DNA of 64,000 nt, taken from assembly GCF_015687155.1 (NCBI RefSeq), contig NZ_JADPQF010000009.1, forward strand, positions 33,976-97,975. Reading direction: 5' to 3'. The DNA is from Aliikangiella sp. G2MR2-5. Lineage in GTDB: Bacteria; Pseudomonadota; Gammaproteobacteria; Enterobacterales; Kangiellaceae. The position numbers were made by a program, and so were the translations under genes. The notes under the pieces are model-generated. The model did no database searches. It saw only the letters and a program-made list of their open reading frames with translations, and was not told the origin of the DNA. Of this stretch, positions 1 to 11,331 are shown piece after piece (the stretch's first letter is position 1; every line of letters starts with the position of its first letter).

Positions 1-120
1 AGTGGAATAAGACACAAGAAGTTTCGTTTTCCTGTGGTATGATGTGTTGCCTCGGCTTCTCGCAGTGCAGCCGAAATAGCATCAATAACAGGAACAAACG
101 ACTGAAATCAGGAAGTTATA

Positions 121-1407
121 ATGAAAAAGCTCTTAATCATCATCATTTTACTGGCTGCAATTTTGCTTGGTGCGCCATTTTTTATTGGTTCTTCAGCTGA
201 ATCACAGGTTCGTCAGATGTATACATCAATAGATGAGCATCCGGCTATCTCCCTAAAACTAACCGAGTACCAAAAGGGCTGGTTAGAATCGGCAGCTAAA
301 GTTGAACTATCTTTCGAAGCGCCAGAATTTAATGAAGTACCACGAATTGTTTTTACCCAGAAGATCTATCACGGTCCGATTCTATGGAAAGCAAACGGAT
401 TTGGACTTGGAATTGCTGACTCCATATATGGTGCAGAATTACCCGATGACGTGAAAGCAGAACTAGCAAAAGTCGACTCTATCAATGAGGACACTTTTAA
501 AGTTACAACACGTATTGGATTTGGTGGCTCATTTGAATCGCACCTGGCACTTAAGCCTTTTTCATTTGAAAAAGACAATGTTAAGTTAGATGTGGAAGCC
601 GCAAATATTGACTCTAACTTTGATGCAAGCGGCATTATCAAGGGTGAAGGTCACTGGGGTGGTATGACTGTCACCAAAGAAGGAAATGAAGCGTTTACAA
701 TGAAAGGAATGACTCTTTCTAGCAACCAAACCCTAATTAGTGGAACTATGTTCAGCCCTGATATGCTAACAGCAGGCGATGTAAAATTTTCTATCGAGCA
801 AATCAATGTAGTTGGTGAAAACCCGGGACAAAATGTGAAGGTTGGCGATGCCTATATCAACGCAGATTCTTCGGTTGAAGCAGGACTAATGAACTTCAGC
901 CTGGTGTTTGGCGCAAAATCAATTGACGCTATCGGAAAGAGCTTTACTGATTTAATCTATGATATATCCTTTGATAACCTCGACATAGAGTCAGTCCAGG
1001 AGTTAAACAAGCTGGCGAGTGATCCTGTATTGAAAACTAACCCAATGGCAGGAATGGCTAAGATTCAGGGAATGCTACCACAACTGGTTGAGAAGAACCC
1101 TATTATTAAAATCAACCAATTGGGAGTTGTTACCCCGGAGGGTGATATCTCTTCAGATTTAGTTTTTGCGATTGATCAAGAACTTTATGATGCAAACAAC
1201 CCTATGACCATGATGTTTGCTATGGATGCAAAGGCCAAAGGCCATGCACCAGAGTTATTCTTCACTCAAATGGGTCTGGGTGGTCAAATAGAGCAGATGA
1301 TTCAACAAAACTTTCTGGTAAGAGACAATGGCCAGCTAAAGTTTGACTTTATGTTTAAGCAAGGCCAGGCGACCTTGAATGGTCAGCCTATGCCGATGGG
1401 TATGTAA
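121..1407 (+). CDS. DUF945 (YdgA-like) family protein
   Basis: A 428-residue protein with an uncleaved or signal-type hydrophobic N-terminus (residues about 3-21) and an otherwise soluble, beta-rich body. This matches the DUF945/YdgA family of envelope proteins with periplasmic bodies. The spaced pattern of short beta strands, the 'YQKGWLES' segment near residue 57 and the methionine-rich C-terminus fit that family. E. coli YdgA is somewhat longer (about 500 residues). Biochemical role unknown. The start is supported by a CAGGAAG ribosome-binding site just upstream. The gene stands alone and is followed by a strong terminator, so it appears monocistronic. Confidence 0.75.
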   Translation: MKKLLIIIILLAAILLGAPFFIGSSAESQVRQMYTSIDEHPAISLKLTEYQKGWLESAAKVELSFEAPEFNEVPRIVFTQKIYHGPILWKANGFGLGIADSIYGAELPDDVKAELAKVDSINEDTFKVTTRIGFGGSFESHLALKPFSFEKDNVKLDVEAANIDSNFDASGIIKGEGHWGGMTVTKEGNEAFTMKGMTLSSNQTLISGTMFSPDMLTAGDVKFSIEQINVVGENPGQNVKVGDAYINADSSVEAGLMNFSLVFGAKSIDAIGKSFTDLIYDISFDNLDIESVQELNKLASDPVLKTNPMAGMAKIQGMLPQLVEKNPIIKINQLGVVTPEGDISSDLVFAIDQELYDANNPMTMMFAMDAKAKGHAPELFFTQMGLGGQIEQMIQQNFLVRDNGQLKFDFMFKQGQATLNGQPMPMGM

Positions 1408-1435
1408 TCCTTAACCCAACAAATCATTTGTACCG

Positions 1436-1466
1436 AATAAGGCTCCTACAAGGAGCCTTATTTTTT
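1436..1466 (+). terminator. Rho-independent terminator after the DUF945 gene
   Basis: A perfect 12-bp stem (AATAAGGCTCCT at 1436-1447, AGGAGCCTTATT at 1451-1462) with a 3-nt ACA loop, followed by a T run to 1466. It begins 29 nt after the stop codon. Confidence 0.9.
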
Positions 1467-1596
1467 ACAAATCCACAATTAGTTGCTGATGTCTGCTTGC
1501 TATGAACCTCAGGTGTGAATTACCATTATTTGCCAAGCGGACTTCAAAAATACCAGGGGAAACCAAAGGCCTTTATTACCCTGGCACCAAAAAACA

Positions 1597-2748
1597 GTGA
1601 AATTAAGATCTATGACAAAATTTATTTTCTACTTTAAGTCTATTTTCTGGGGTGTGCTGTTCGGCCTTACAATCCTTTTTTTCCTCCCCAATAGCAAACT
1701 ACCTTTTAACTGGGAAGTTGCCAATGAAATGTATCAATTTCTGAAAAGTGAACATCACCGCCATCTGGATGATAGAAATCAGATACTAACGATTGAAAGC
1801 CTGTCTCTCGCGCCAGCTGTAGATGACGCCTCCCCTTCAGTAGTTAGTATTAATGTATTTCGTCCCAGACGCTTGCGCTCTGATAGCCGGTTAGCGCCAA
1901 ATCAAAGAATAGTAGACTTCACAGTAGGTATTGGCTCCGGGGTAATTATTTCAGAAGAAGGATATATTGTTACCAATAACCATGTTATCGAAAATGCAAA
2001 GCAAATAAGCATCAATCTACCGGATGGACGAAAGCGGTTTGTTGAGCTGGTTGGCAGGGACAAAGAAACTGATCTTGCGGTATTAAAGACCGACTTGAAA
2101 GGGTTAAAGCCAGCTAAACTGGCTGACTCTTCAAAAATAAAACCGGGAGAACTAGTCATGGCAATCGGCAGTCCCTTTGGTGCTACCCAGTCAGTTTCAC
2201 TGGGAATTGTCAGCGCAATTACTTATGGTCTGCCTTTCAACAGAATTCAGACAGATGCAGCCATCAACAGCGGTAACTCTGGAGGAGCCCTGATCAATAC
2301 CAAGGGTGAAGTGGTTGGTATTAACCAGATGATTTTAAGCTCATTGGGAGGCGGGCAAACAGGCGTTAACTACGCTATTCCAATCAACTTTGTAAAACGC
2401 ATCGCATCTGAAATCATCAGCGATGGATTTGTCAGACGAAACTGGCTGGGAATAAATGTTGGTGAACTATCCGCAGAAATCTATCAACGCTATTTTCCAG
2501 ATGTCGAATCAGGAAAAGGGGTCGGCATATCATCAGTGGATAAGGATAGTCCGGCAGAAAAAGCAGGCTTAATGCAGAACGACCTGCTTATTTCGTTTGA
2601 TGGACAGACAGTTGAAAATTTGAAACTGTTTTATGAACTATTTTCTTCTACTCCTATCGGAAAAAATGTAGAGCTTGAGGTTATTAGAAGTGGGGAAACG
2701 CTAAAACTCAATGTCCAGCTGATTGAAAAACCATTTGGACTCGATTGA
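1597..2748 (+). CDS. degS: Inner-membrane-anchored HtrA serine protease (DegS/AlgW-like)
   Basis: An S1C-family serine protease with a single N-terminal membrane anchor (about residues 15-30), a trypsin-like domain and one C-terminal PDZ domain (about 280-375). The catalytic triad is visible: His129 in TNNHVIEN, Asp159 in ETDLAVLK and Ser228 in GNSGGAL. One PDZ domain plus an uncleaved anchor is the DegS/AlgW layout rather than the two-PDZ DegP/DegQ layout. In the family this protease senses misfolded outer-membrane proteins in the periplasm and starts RseA/MucA cleavage; that role is inferred. The listed start is GTG; ATG at 1612 is an equally plausible start and gives a 378-residue product. 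It is convergent with murA across a shared terminator. Confidence 0.85.
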   Translation: MKLRSMTKFIFYFKSIFWGVLFGLTILFFLPNSKLPFNWEVANEMYQFLKSEHHRHLDDRNQILTIESLSLAPAVDDASPSVVSINVFRPRRLRSDSRLAPNQRIVDFTVGIGSGVIISEEGYIVTNNHVIENAKQISINLPDGRKRFVELVGRDKETDLAVLKTDLKGLKPAKLADSSKIKPGELVMAIGSPFGATQSVSLGIVSAITYGLPFNRIQTDAAINSGNSGGALINTKGEVVGINQMILSSLGGGQTGVNYAIPINFVKRIASEIISDGFVRRNWLGINVGELSAEIYQRYFPDVESGKGVGISSVDKDSPAEKAGLMQNDLLISFDGQTVENLKLFYELFSSTPIGKNVELEVIRSGETLKLNVQLIEKPFGLD

Positions 2749-2785
2749 GACCTCAGCAAAACACTGGTAGGTAGAAACCTGTGTG

Positions 2786-2820
2786 TAAAAAAGCCGTCAA
2801 TCGACGGCCTTTTTAGTTTT
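2786..2820. terminator. Bidirectional terminator between the degS-like gene and murA
   Basis: The stem GCCGTC (2793-2798) / GACGGC (2803-2808) with an AATC loop is flanked by an A run on the left and a T run on the right. It can terminate the protease gene on the plus strand and murA on the minus strand. Confidence 0.85.
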
Positions 2821-2837
2821 AAACAATTACCTGCAAA

Positions 2838-4368
<1,531 letters not shown>

Positions 4369-4690
4369 TTAGCTTCTCGTCAGTTTGACAGACCTGCAAT
4401 TTAGCCGCGCATTGTACCGCGAAACAAATGTAAGTATAAACTTTCTGTTACCTAAATTTGTGTTTTTCTGGCGTACAAATGTGACGGAATTAAGTATAAT
4501 AGCGCGCTTTTTAGGCAAGACTTATCGCGCAGAACGCGTTATTTCGCCAGTTTGGGGACGAGTCTGTTAACCTTTAAGTTAACGGATTGATACAATTTTC
4601 TTTTTGCTAATCAATTAATTAGAGAATTACACTAGGCATTCTTTTAGTTGTTTTAGCTGTTATTAGAACAAAGGTAATAATCTAACCGAT
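4369..4690. other. Divergent intergenic region, ibaG / yrbG
   Basis: No convincing gene in 322 bases. It holds a consensus -10 hexamer TATAAT at 4495-4500 (plus strand) with only a weak -35, and a short inverted repeat GTTAAC (4566-4571 and 4578-4583) separated by 6 nt. Both would lie in or near the leader of the yrbG transcript. Nothing else was recognised. Confidence 0.5.
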
Positions 4691-5668
4691 ATGCTTCTTA
4701 ATTTTGCGATGGTCATCTCTGGCATTTCTTTGCTGGTATGGAGTGCTGACCGATTTACAGACGGAGCAGCCGCGATCGCGAGAAATTTGGGGATATCACC
4801 ACTGATTGTAGGTCTGACTGTAGTAGCAATGGGCTCTTCAGCTCCGGAAATTATAGTGTCACTCAATGCAGCAGCCGCAGGCACGCCGGGTCTGGCAATA
4901 GGAAACGCCATCGGTTCAAATGTAGCAAATGTCGGCATGGTTTTAGGAATTGCAGCAATAGTCACTCCGCTACATGTTCAGTCGGCAACCCTGAAGCGCG
5001 AAATTCCGATACTTTTTGGAGTGATGGTGCTTGCTTTTGCGCTGATGATCGATCACGAACTATCAATAGCCGATGGCCTCATTCTTTTGTCCAGTCTGGT
5101 GGGATATCTCGTCTGGCTTACTTTTTCAGCTCTACGCGCTCGACACAAAAAAGACTTGATGCTTGAAGAAATTATCGAAGAACTTCCTGAGCAAATGGCG
5201 ACCTGGAAAGCGACCCTTTGGGTAATTGCCGGACTTTTACTGCTTCAAATCAGTTCAAAGCTTCTGGTAACCGGGGCGGTAAGTATTGCTCACAATATTG
5301 GCGTAAGCGACTTCGTTATCGGAGTTACAATTGTTGCAGTAGGAACCAGCTTACCTGAATTGGCAGCTTCTGTGACAAGCGTGCTCAAAGGTGAACATGA
5401 ACTAGCTATTGGTAATGTTATTGGTTCAAATATTTTTAATTTGCTCGCCGTACTGGGCGTACCTACACTAATCACACTGGTTGATGTCGACCAAAAAGTA
5501 TTAGTCATCGATTATGCCTTCATGGTTGGTCTAACTGTCGCAGTCTGTTTTATGGCGTGGGGACAGAAAGGAAAACCGGGTGAAATAACCAGGTTTGAAG
5601 GGGGACTGCTTCTTGCCTTTTTTATCGGCTACCAGGCCTATCAATTTATTTCAGTGTCAAACCATTAA
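4691..5668 (+). CDS. yrbG: Calcium/sodium antiporter family protein (YrbG/CaxA)
   Basis: A 325-residue K+-dependent Na+/Ca2+ exchanger-type membrane protein with about ten hydrophobic segments and the two characteristic alpha-repeats. Repeat 1 has GSSAPEIIVSLNAA (about residues 56-69) followed by AIGNAIGSNVANVG. Repeat 2 has GTSLPELAASVTSVL followed by AIGNVIGSNIFNLL. The paired GS/TS-x-PE motifs supply the cation-binding acidic residues. It is the first gene of the kdsD-lpt-rpoN cluster, which is its usual place in E. coli and relatives. The physiological ion is not certain. Confidence 0.92.
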   Translation: MLLNFAMVISGISLLVWSADRFTDGAAAIARNLGISPLIVGLTVVAMGSSAPEIIVSLNAAAAGTPGLAIGNAIGSNVANVGMVLGIAAIVTPLHVQSATLKREIPILFGVMVLAFALMIDHELSIADGLILLSSLVGYLVWLTFSALRARHKKDLMLEEIIEELPEQMATWKATLWVIAGLLLLQISSKLLVTGAVSIAHNIGVSDFVIGVTIVAVGTSLPELAASVTSVLKGEHELAIGNVIGSNIFNLLAVLGVPTLITLVDVDQKVLVIDYAFMVGLTVAVCFMAWGQKGKPGEITRFEGGLLLAFFIGYQAYQFISVSNH

Positions 5669-5870
5669 GCCGCACAACTTAGATAAACGGCTTATTTCCT
5701 AAACCAAATGAAGTCACCTCTGTTTGGACCAATGGAATTTGGTAAACAACTTCTTCCTGAGCCCTATTTTAAGTCAGAAGCAAATAACACAGGTCAATAG
5801 TCTACAAATATTGTTAAAATAGACTGACAATCAACGATATACTTGGTTAACTTAGTTAATCGAACAGACA

Positions 5871-6863
5871 ATGGTAAAATCTAGCACTATGACTGACCCA
5901 GCCCAGCTTATTCGCTGCGGACAAAATGTAATCGACATTGAGCAGTCCGCAGTTTCAAAGTTAAAAGACAAAGTTAATCAGGATTTTGTTAAAGCCTGCC
6001 AATTGATTCTCTCGTGCAAAGGGCGTGTTGTTGTCATTGGAATGGGTAAGTCCGGACACATCGGCAATAAAATCGCGGCTACACTGGCTAGCACAGGCAC
6101 CCCCTCATTTTTTGTTCATCCAGGAGAAGCCAGTCATGGTGATCTCGGAATGATTACTGAAGCAGATGTTGTCCTTGCTCTTTCTAACTCCGGAGAAACC
6201 AGCGAGTTAACCAGCATCCTTCCCGTGATCAAGCGCAAGGGAATACCTTTAATTAGCATGACAGGAAACGCAAAATCGACACTTGCAAGTGCTGCAACTG
6301 CCAACCTCGATACGAGCGTCGAAAAAGAAGCTTGTCCAATGAACCTGGCTCCGACCGCATCAACGACTGTATCTCTGGTTATGGGAGATGCTCTGGCAGT
6401 AGCTTTGTTGGATGCAAAAGGATTTACCGAAGACGACTTTGCTCTATCTCACCCAGGAGGAAGTCTGGGCAGACGTTTGCTACTAAAAGTAGAAGATATT
6501 ATGCACAAGGATAAGGATATTCCGATTGTTAAACAGGATACGCCGATTAGTGATGCCCTACTGGAAATTAGCGAAAAACGTCTGGGTATGACTTGCGTGG
6601 TTGACGATTCAGGGAAACTTGTCGGAATTTATACTGATGGCGATCTTAGACGAACTCTGGAAATGGACGTCAATTTTAAGACGACACCAATCAGTCATGT
6701 TATGACAGCTGGCGGGAAAACCATTGGCGCTAATAAATTAGCTGCCGAAGCTTTACAAATTATGGAAACCAGCGCTATCAATGCATTAATAATTACAGAC
6801 AAAGATCACCGCCCTACAGGCGCGTTGAATATGCACGATTTATTGAAAGCAGGAGTTGTTTGA
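5871..6863 (+). CDS. kdsD: D-arabinose 5-phosphate isomerase KdsD
   Basis: Converts D-ribulose 5-phosphate to D-arabinose 5-phosphate, the first step of KDO synthesis for lipopolysaccharide. At 330 residues it has an N-terminal SIS sugar-isomerase domain (about 45-175; GMGKSGHIGNKIAATLAST, HPGEASHGDLGM and SNSGETSE are all present) followed by two CBS domains (about 205-330; YTDGDLRR visible). Length and layout match E. coli KdsD (328 residues). An internal ATG at 5889 is an alternative start. The stop overlaps the next start (TGATG), so kdsC is translationally coupled. Confidence 0.96.
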   Translation: MVKSSTMTDPAQLIRCGQNVIDIEQSAVSKLKDKVNQDFVKACQLILSCKGRVVVIGMGKSGHIGNKIAATLASTGTPSFFVHPGEASHGDLGMITEADVVLALSNSGETSELTSILPVIKRKGIPLISMTGNAKSTLASAATANLDTSVEKEACPMNLAPTASTTVSLVMGDALAVALLDAKGFTEDDFALSHPGGSLGRRLLLKVEDIMHKDKDIPIVKQDTPISDALLEISEKRLGMTCVVDDSGKLVGIYTDGDLRRTLEMDVNFKTTPISHVMTAGGKTIGANKLAAEALQIMETSAINALIITDKDHRPTGALNMHDLLKAGVV

Positions 6864-7402
6864 TGATACTCAATTATGAGCATTCGCTCCTGGAAAAAGC
6901 GTCTCAGATTAAACTACTAATTTGCGACGTAGATGGAGTACTTAGTGACGGTAAAGTTTACTTTGGTAATGAACAGGAAGAGCTTAAGAACTTCAATATC
7001 AAAGATGGGCTTGGCATCAAACTAATGCAAAAAAATGGTATCACTGTAGCGATAATTACCGGTCGCCAATCGAATATTGTCGAACGCAGAGCCAAAGAGC
7101 TTGGTATTGAAAAAGTATATCAAGGCAGAAGTGATAAGCGAGCTACCTACCAGGAAATAATTGAAGACATGGGACTTCAAAAAGAACAGGTTGCGCATAT
7201 TGGAGATGACTTACCAGATCTACCTTTGATGAAACGCTCCGGACTGGGTATCTGCGTTAATGATGGTTACTACTTCGTTAAACAACACGCAGACTGGGTC
7301 ACTCCGAGTAACGGTGGCAGCGGCGCAGTAAGAGATGTCGCAGACTTATTACTAACTGCTCAGGGAAAACTACCGAATATCCAGGCGGAATATCTACAAT
7401 GA
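6863..7402 (+). CDS. kdsC: 3-deoxy-D-manno-octulosonate 8-phosphate phosphatase KdsC
   Basis: HAD-superfamily phosphatase that removes the phosphate from KDO 8-phosphate, the third step of KDO synthesis. The nucleophile and acid/base aspartates are in DVDGVLSDG (Asp22 and Asp24), and the C-terminal metal ligands are in HIGDDLPDLPLM. It is 179 residues from ATG 6863, typical for the capless tetrameric KdsC type. A TTG at 6860 would add one residue, but the ATG overlapping the kdsD stop is preferred. The stop overlaps lptC (ATGA). Confidence 0.95.
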   Translation: MILNYEHSLLEKASQIKLLICDVDGVLSDGKVYFGNEQEELKNFNIKDGLGIKLMQKNGITVAIITGRQSNIVERRAKELGIEKVYQGRSDKRATYQEIIEDMGLQKEQVAHIGDDLPDLPLMKRSGLGICVNDGYYFVKQHADWVTPSNGGSGAVRDVADLLLTAQGKLPNIQAEYLQ

Positions 7403-7995
7403 GTATGACTTTAAAAACGGCGATCATATGTAGCCTGCTGGCTGCTATCCTTGCTTTTTTCTATTGGTCGCCCGTTTTTATTGCCTCTTCTGACAAAGAG
7501 GTGAGTTCATTCAAGAAGCCAGACACCCAAGCCGACTACTATTTCGAGAATGTAAAAATCGAAACTTTCGATGCGAGTGGCTTCCGCCTCAATCAAATTG
7601 TCGCTCAGAAAATAGAGCATTTTGATTCCACCAAGACCTCGGAGATAGCTGCACCGAAGGTAATCGCCTATAGCGAAAGCGACGCTCAATGGCTAATAAA
7701 TGCAGCACATGGCAAAGTAAATCATCAGAGCGAAGAGATACAGTTGGAAGGTAGCGTGAAATTAACTCAAACAGCCCAGTATCAGCTTACGAGCCCGACA
7801 ACGACACAAATTGATGTTGATGACCTGAGTATAAGCCTTAACCAGAACACTGCTACCAGTGAGAATGGCGTTAAAATTCTTTCAGGTAATTACTACACGA
7901 CGGCAAAAAAATTAAACGCGCAGTTAAAAGAAAACACTATTTCCCTTTCTGGGCAAGTTGTGTCTTCAGAGTTAGAAAGTGAGCTCCAAAAGTAA
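7399..7995 (+). CDS. lptC: LPS export ABC transporter periplasmic protein LptC
   Basis: A bitopic inner-membrane protein of 198 residues with one N-terminal transmembrane helix (about 6-25) and a periplasmic beta-jellyroll. It links the LptB2FG transporter to the LptA bridge. The sequence is divergent, as is normal for LptC, so the call rests on length, membrane topology, beta-strand pattern and position exactly between kdsC and lptA. The ATG overlaps the kdsC stop (ATGA) and the stop overlaps the lptA ATG (TAATG), giving tight translational coupling. Confidence 0.9.
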   Translation: MSMTLKTAIICSLLAAILAFFYWSPVFIASSDKEVSSFKKPDTQADYYFENVKIETFDASGFRLNQIVAQKIEHFDSTKTSEIAAPKVIAYSESDAQWLINAAHGKVNHQSEEIQLEGSVKLTQTAQYQLTSPTTTQIDVDDLSISLNQNTATSENGVKILSGNYYTTAKKLNAQLKENTISLSGQVVSSELESELQK

Positions 7996-8729
7996 TGAAC
8001 AATAAAAACGCAACAAAATTGTATCGCAAGTTATTCCTCGCTTTTCCTTTGAGCGTTGTATTTTTCTTATCTTCTACCGCCAATGCGGTAACGAGTAGCG
8101 AGATTGGCAACAATAAAATAACTAGCGACAGTTCCAAATTTGATTTAAATAGTAATCGGGTTTATTACATGGGGAACGCCCTTTTTACCAACAATCTGTT
8201 TTCCATTAGTGGTGAAAAAATAATTGCGCAAAAAAATAGCGCACAAGATACCAGCCAGATTGAAGTTGAAGGTAATTTTGCTCAGGTTCTGCGGAAGAAA
8301 GGCGTCGATGGAAATCAACTTAATTTTTCAGCAAAGCGCATAAAATATGAGATGTTAAACAAAAAAATGCTCGGAGAAGAGCTGGTTAGTCTGGAAATAA
8401 ATACTATAGAAGGAAATCATTTTCAACTACAAGGAGAGCGTCTGGAAATGCTTGAAATCCCTACCGGGGACTTAAACTTAAAAGGACGCCCGTTAACACT
8501 TACTATATCTCCTGGCGATGGACAAAAGTTAACCGCAACTGCAGAGATACTCAATTATACTCAGAAACAACAAGTATTTGAGCTAGTAGGAAATGTACAG
8601 CTTAAAACGAGTAGAGAAACGATAAAAGCTGACCGACTTTTTTATGACGCAAAAAATAAACTCATAGATATTCCCCGCTCACAAAAGCAACAAGAAATGG
8701 TTCAACGTGTTAAATCCAATAACAATTGA
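7995..8729 (+). CDS. lptA: LPS transport periplasmic protein LptA
   Basis: An OstA/LptA-family periplasmic protein that forms the beta-jellyroll bridge carrying LPS between the inner and outer membranes. It has a signal peptide ending near residue 31 (...SSTANA). OstA-type motifs follow: [20 protein letters not shown], then 'GNFAQV' and '[20 protein letters not shown]' near the C-terminus. At 244 residues it is longer than E. coli LptA (185) because of an insert between about residues 110 and 170. Coupled to lptC upstream and lptB downstream. Confidence 0.9.
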   Translation: MNNKNATKLYRKLFLAFPLSVVFFLSSTANAVTSSEIGNNKITSDSSKFDLNSNRVYYMGNALFTNNLFSISGEKIIAQKNSAQDTSQIEVEGNFAQVLRKKGVDGNQLNFSAKRIKYEMLNKKMLGEELVSLEINTIEGNHFQLQGERLEMLEIPTGDLNLKGRPLTLTISPGDGQKLTATAEILNYTQKQQVFELVGNVQLKTSRETIKADRLFYDAKNKLIDIPRSQKQQEMVQRVKSNNN

Positions 8730-8749
8730 AAAAATTAAAAGATAGACTC

Positions 8750-9475
8750 ATGACAATACTTTGCGCTCAACATTTAGCCAAGATATATAGTGGAAGAGCT
8801 GTTGTATCCGATGTATCCCTAAAGGTGTCAACAGGAGAAATAGTCGGACTACTCGGTCCCAATGGTGCGGGAAAAACGACTTCTTTTTATATGATAGTAG
8901 GACTAGTTGCTGCCGACGGCGGAGAAATCACACTGGATGATGAGTCTCTCACCGCAATGCCAATGCATCAACGAGCTCAAATGGGAATCGGCTATCTTCC
9001 ACAGGAAGCTTCCGTTTTTCGAAGGTTAACTGTTGAACAAAATATTCTCGCAATACTTGAGCTAGATACAACTTTGAGCAAGACGCAAAGGACAGACAAA
9101 ATGATGTCCTTGTTGGAAGAGTTCCAAATTACACATATTCAGAAAAGTCTCGGAATGTCGCTGTCAGGCGGAGAAAGACGACGGGTCGAAATTGCCAGAG
9201 CGCTGGCCAGTGATCCTAAGTTTATTTTGCTGGATGAACCATTTGCAGGGGTCGACCCTATATCGGTCAGCGAAATAAAAAGTGTCATACAACAGCTAAA
9301 AGCCAGAGGCCTGGGAATACTGATCACCGATCACAATGTTAGAGAAACGTTAGATGTTTGTGAAAGAGCCTATATTGTAGAGTCAGGTAAGCTGTTAGCA
9401 GAAGGTACTCCGGAACAGGTACTGGCAAACGAACAGGTCAAGAAAGTTTATCTTGGCGAGAACTTTCGACTCTAG
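8750..9475 (+). CDS. lptB: LPS export ABC transporter ATP-binding protein LptB
   Basis: Cytoplasmic ATPase of the LptB2FGC complex. Walker [10 protein letters not shown] (residues 36-44), ABC signature [15 protein letters not shown] (about 138-152), Walker [11 protein letters not shown] and the H-loop DHNV are all intact. ATG 8750 is chosen over an in-frame TTG at 8726 because it gives exactly 241 residues, the E. coli length, and begins with the conserved 'A..LAK.Y.GR..V.DVSL' pattern. It lies 20 nt after lptA in the same operon. Confidence 0.96.
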   Translation: MTILCAQHLAKIYSGRAVVSDVSLKVSTGEIVGLLGPNGAGKTTSFYMIVGLVAADGGEITLDDESLTAMPMHQRAQMGIGYLPQEASVFRRLTVEQNILAILELDTTLSKTQRTDKMMSLLEEFQITHIQKSLGMSLSGGERRRVEIARALASDPKFILLDEPFAGVDPISVSEIKSVIQQLKARGLGILITDHNVRETLDVCERAYIVESGKLLAEGTPEQVLANEQVKKVYLGENFRL

Positions 9476-9725
9476 CAGATTACTGCTCGAGTCCCCTTTT
9501 GTCCTCACCCTTGATTGCAGGCTGTTTCTTTTTTATACAAAAAGTAATAAAAAATAATTTTGTTACTCTTTTGACTTGAATCGTGAACAAGTCAGCATCA
9601 TATTAGTCTCATAGAAGATAAATTCTGCATAGAAACGAATAAGAATTTTTATCAATCAAGCTCGTTTACTGCTATAGTTAGAATTAAGTGGGGCAAGTTA
9701 AAACAGCCTCCGGAAAATAAAATTA

Positions 9726-11243
9726 ATGAAACAATCTTTACAGCTTAAAATCAGTCAATCTCTAACCATGACGCCTCAGTTGCAGCAGGCGATTAAATTA
9801 TTGCAACTTTCCAGTCTTGACCTTCAATCAGAAATACAGCAAGCATTAGATTCCAACCCTTTACTTGACTCCGAACAGGGCGATGACGCAACCTTTGACG
9901 GTTTGGGCGAACAGGATTCCAAACGAGATGCAGAAGATAATTCTGAACGGACGCTACTGGATGCATCGGAAACAGAAACCTCTGACAAGATAAATAGCGA
10001 CAAAATAGACTCAGATCTAAGTATCGATACCCAATGGGAAGACTGGGGATATACCAGCACATCAAGCGGCAATCGAAACAGTGAAGAATCTTCCCAGTTT
10101 GAATATCAGGGCGAAACATCAGAGTCGCTGAGAGATCAGCTCCAATTCCAGATAGATATGCTTCGTCTTTCCGAAGTAGATAGAGCAATAGCGACAATTC
10201 TTATCGACTCAATTGACGAACGTGGATATATGAATGCCTCGATAGAAGATATTGTGGAAATGTTCCGGGAAGAGAAAGACGATCTACTTGATACATCAGA
10301 AGATATCGACATTGTTGAAGAAGATGAAGTAGAAGCAGTATTACACCTATTGCAAAGCTTCGAGCCGGCGGGTATAGCAGCTAGAGATTTGCAGGAATGT
10401 TTATCCCTCCAACTTGATAGACTGGAAAAACAGACTGTTGAAGTTGAGCTGGCAAAAGCAATTGTTGGACAAGAGTTTAAAAATCTTTCCAGTCGAAATT
10501 ATCGCCAGATAATGAAGTCTATGGGGGTTAATGAGGAACAATTGAAGCGTGCGGTAGAAGTCATCCAGTCTCTAGATCCTCGTCCTGGCAATCAATTGAC
10601 TCAAAATACGGCTGAATATGTAATTCCAGATGTCTTTGTTGCAAAAAATAGCAAAGGCGAATGGACTGTCGAACTAAACAACAGCGTAGCCCCAAAGTTA
10701 ACAATTAATGAAAATTATGCAGCCTTGATTAAAAGAGCTGACAACAGTCCGCAAAACCAATATCTAAAGAATAATTTGCAAGATGCCAAGTGGTTCATAA
10801 AGAGTTTACAAAGCCGCAATGAGACGCTTCTGAAAGTTGCGGCTTGTATAGTCAAGAAACAGGAAGGCTTTCTGGAGTATGGCGAAGAAGCCATGAAGCC
10901 AATGGTTCTTAATGATGTTGCAGAAGAAGTCGAAATGCACGAGTCCACCATTTCTCGGGTCACTACTCAAAAGTATATGCACACCCCAAGGGGAATATTT
11001 GAGTTGAAGTACTTCTTTTCCAGTCACGTTGGAACAACTGCCGGTGGAGAGTGCTCTTCAACTGCTATTAGAGCAGTCATAAAAAAGCTTATTGCCGCTG
11101 AAAACCAGCAAAAACCTTTGAGTGATAGCAAGTTAGCAAACTTGTTGAAAGAGCAGGGTATAAAAGTAGCGAGAAGAACGGTCGCTAAATATAGAGAAGC
11201 TATGTCCATACCACCATCAAATGAGAGGAAAAAATTGATCTAA
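9726..11243 (+). CDS. rpoN: RNA polymerase sigma-54 factor RpoN
   Basis: Sigma-54, which directs RNA polymerase to -24/-12 promoters activated by AAA+ enhancer-binding proteins. The 505 residues show the Gln/Leu-rich region I (TMTPQLQQAIKLLQLSSLDL near residues 15-34), an acidic Ser/Asp-rich region II (about 50-115), the core-binding domain and the HTH. The RpoN box, 'ARRTVAKYREAM' at about residues 482-493, matches the family signature. Its location between lptB and hpf is the conserved order. It has its own 250-nt upstream gap, so it probably has its own promoter, although none was identified with confidence. Confidence 0.97.
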   Translation: MKQSLQLKISQSLTMTPQLQQAIKLLQLSSLDLQSEIQQALDSNPLLDSEQGDDATFDGLGEQDSKRDAEDNSERTLLDASETETSDKINSDKIDSDLSIDTQWEDWGYTSTSSGNRNSEESSQFEYQGETSESLRDQLQFQIDMLRLSEVDRAIATILIDSIDERGYMNASIEDIVEMFREEKDDLLDTSEDIDIVEEDEVEAVLHLLQSFEPAGIAARDLQECLSLQLDRLEKQTVEVELAKAIVGQEFKNLSSRNYRQIMKSMGVNEEQLKRAVEVIQSLDPRPGNQLTQNTAEYVIPDVFVAKNSKGEWTVELNNSVAPKLTINENYAALIKRADNSPQNQYLKNNLQDAKWFIKSLQSRNETLLKVAACIVKKQEGFLEYGEEAMKPMVLNDVAEEVEMHESTISRVTTQKYMHTPRGIFELKYFFSSHVGTTAGGECSSTAIRAVIKKLIAAENQQKPLSDSKLANLLKEQGIKVARRTVAKYREAMSIPPSNERKKLI

Positions 11244-11331
11244 AACACTATTTAATATGACTACCAGCGTTAACCTGTTAACCAGGAAATGCAGAAAACA
11301 GTTTCCGTTCAACTAAAGAAGGAATAATACT

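Noticed and set aside
8726..8749. TTG-initiated N-terminal extension of LptB
   Set aside because: ATG 8750 gives the exact E. coli length and conserved N-terminus; the extra eight residues overlap the lptA stop and have no family counterpart.
9793..10197. 134-codon minus-strand frame inside rpoN
   Set aside because: Entirely antisense to a well-supported conserved gene; composition is that of a shadow frame.
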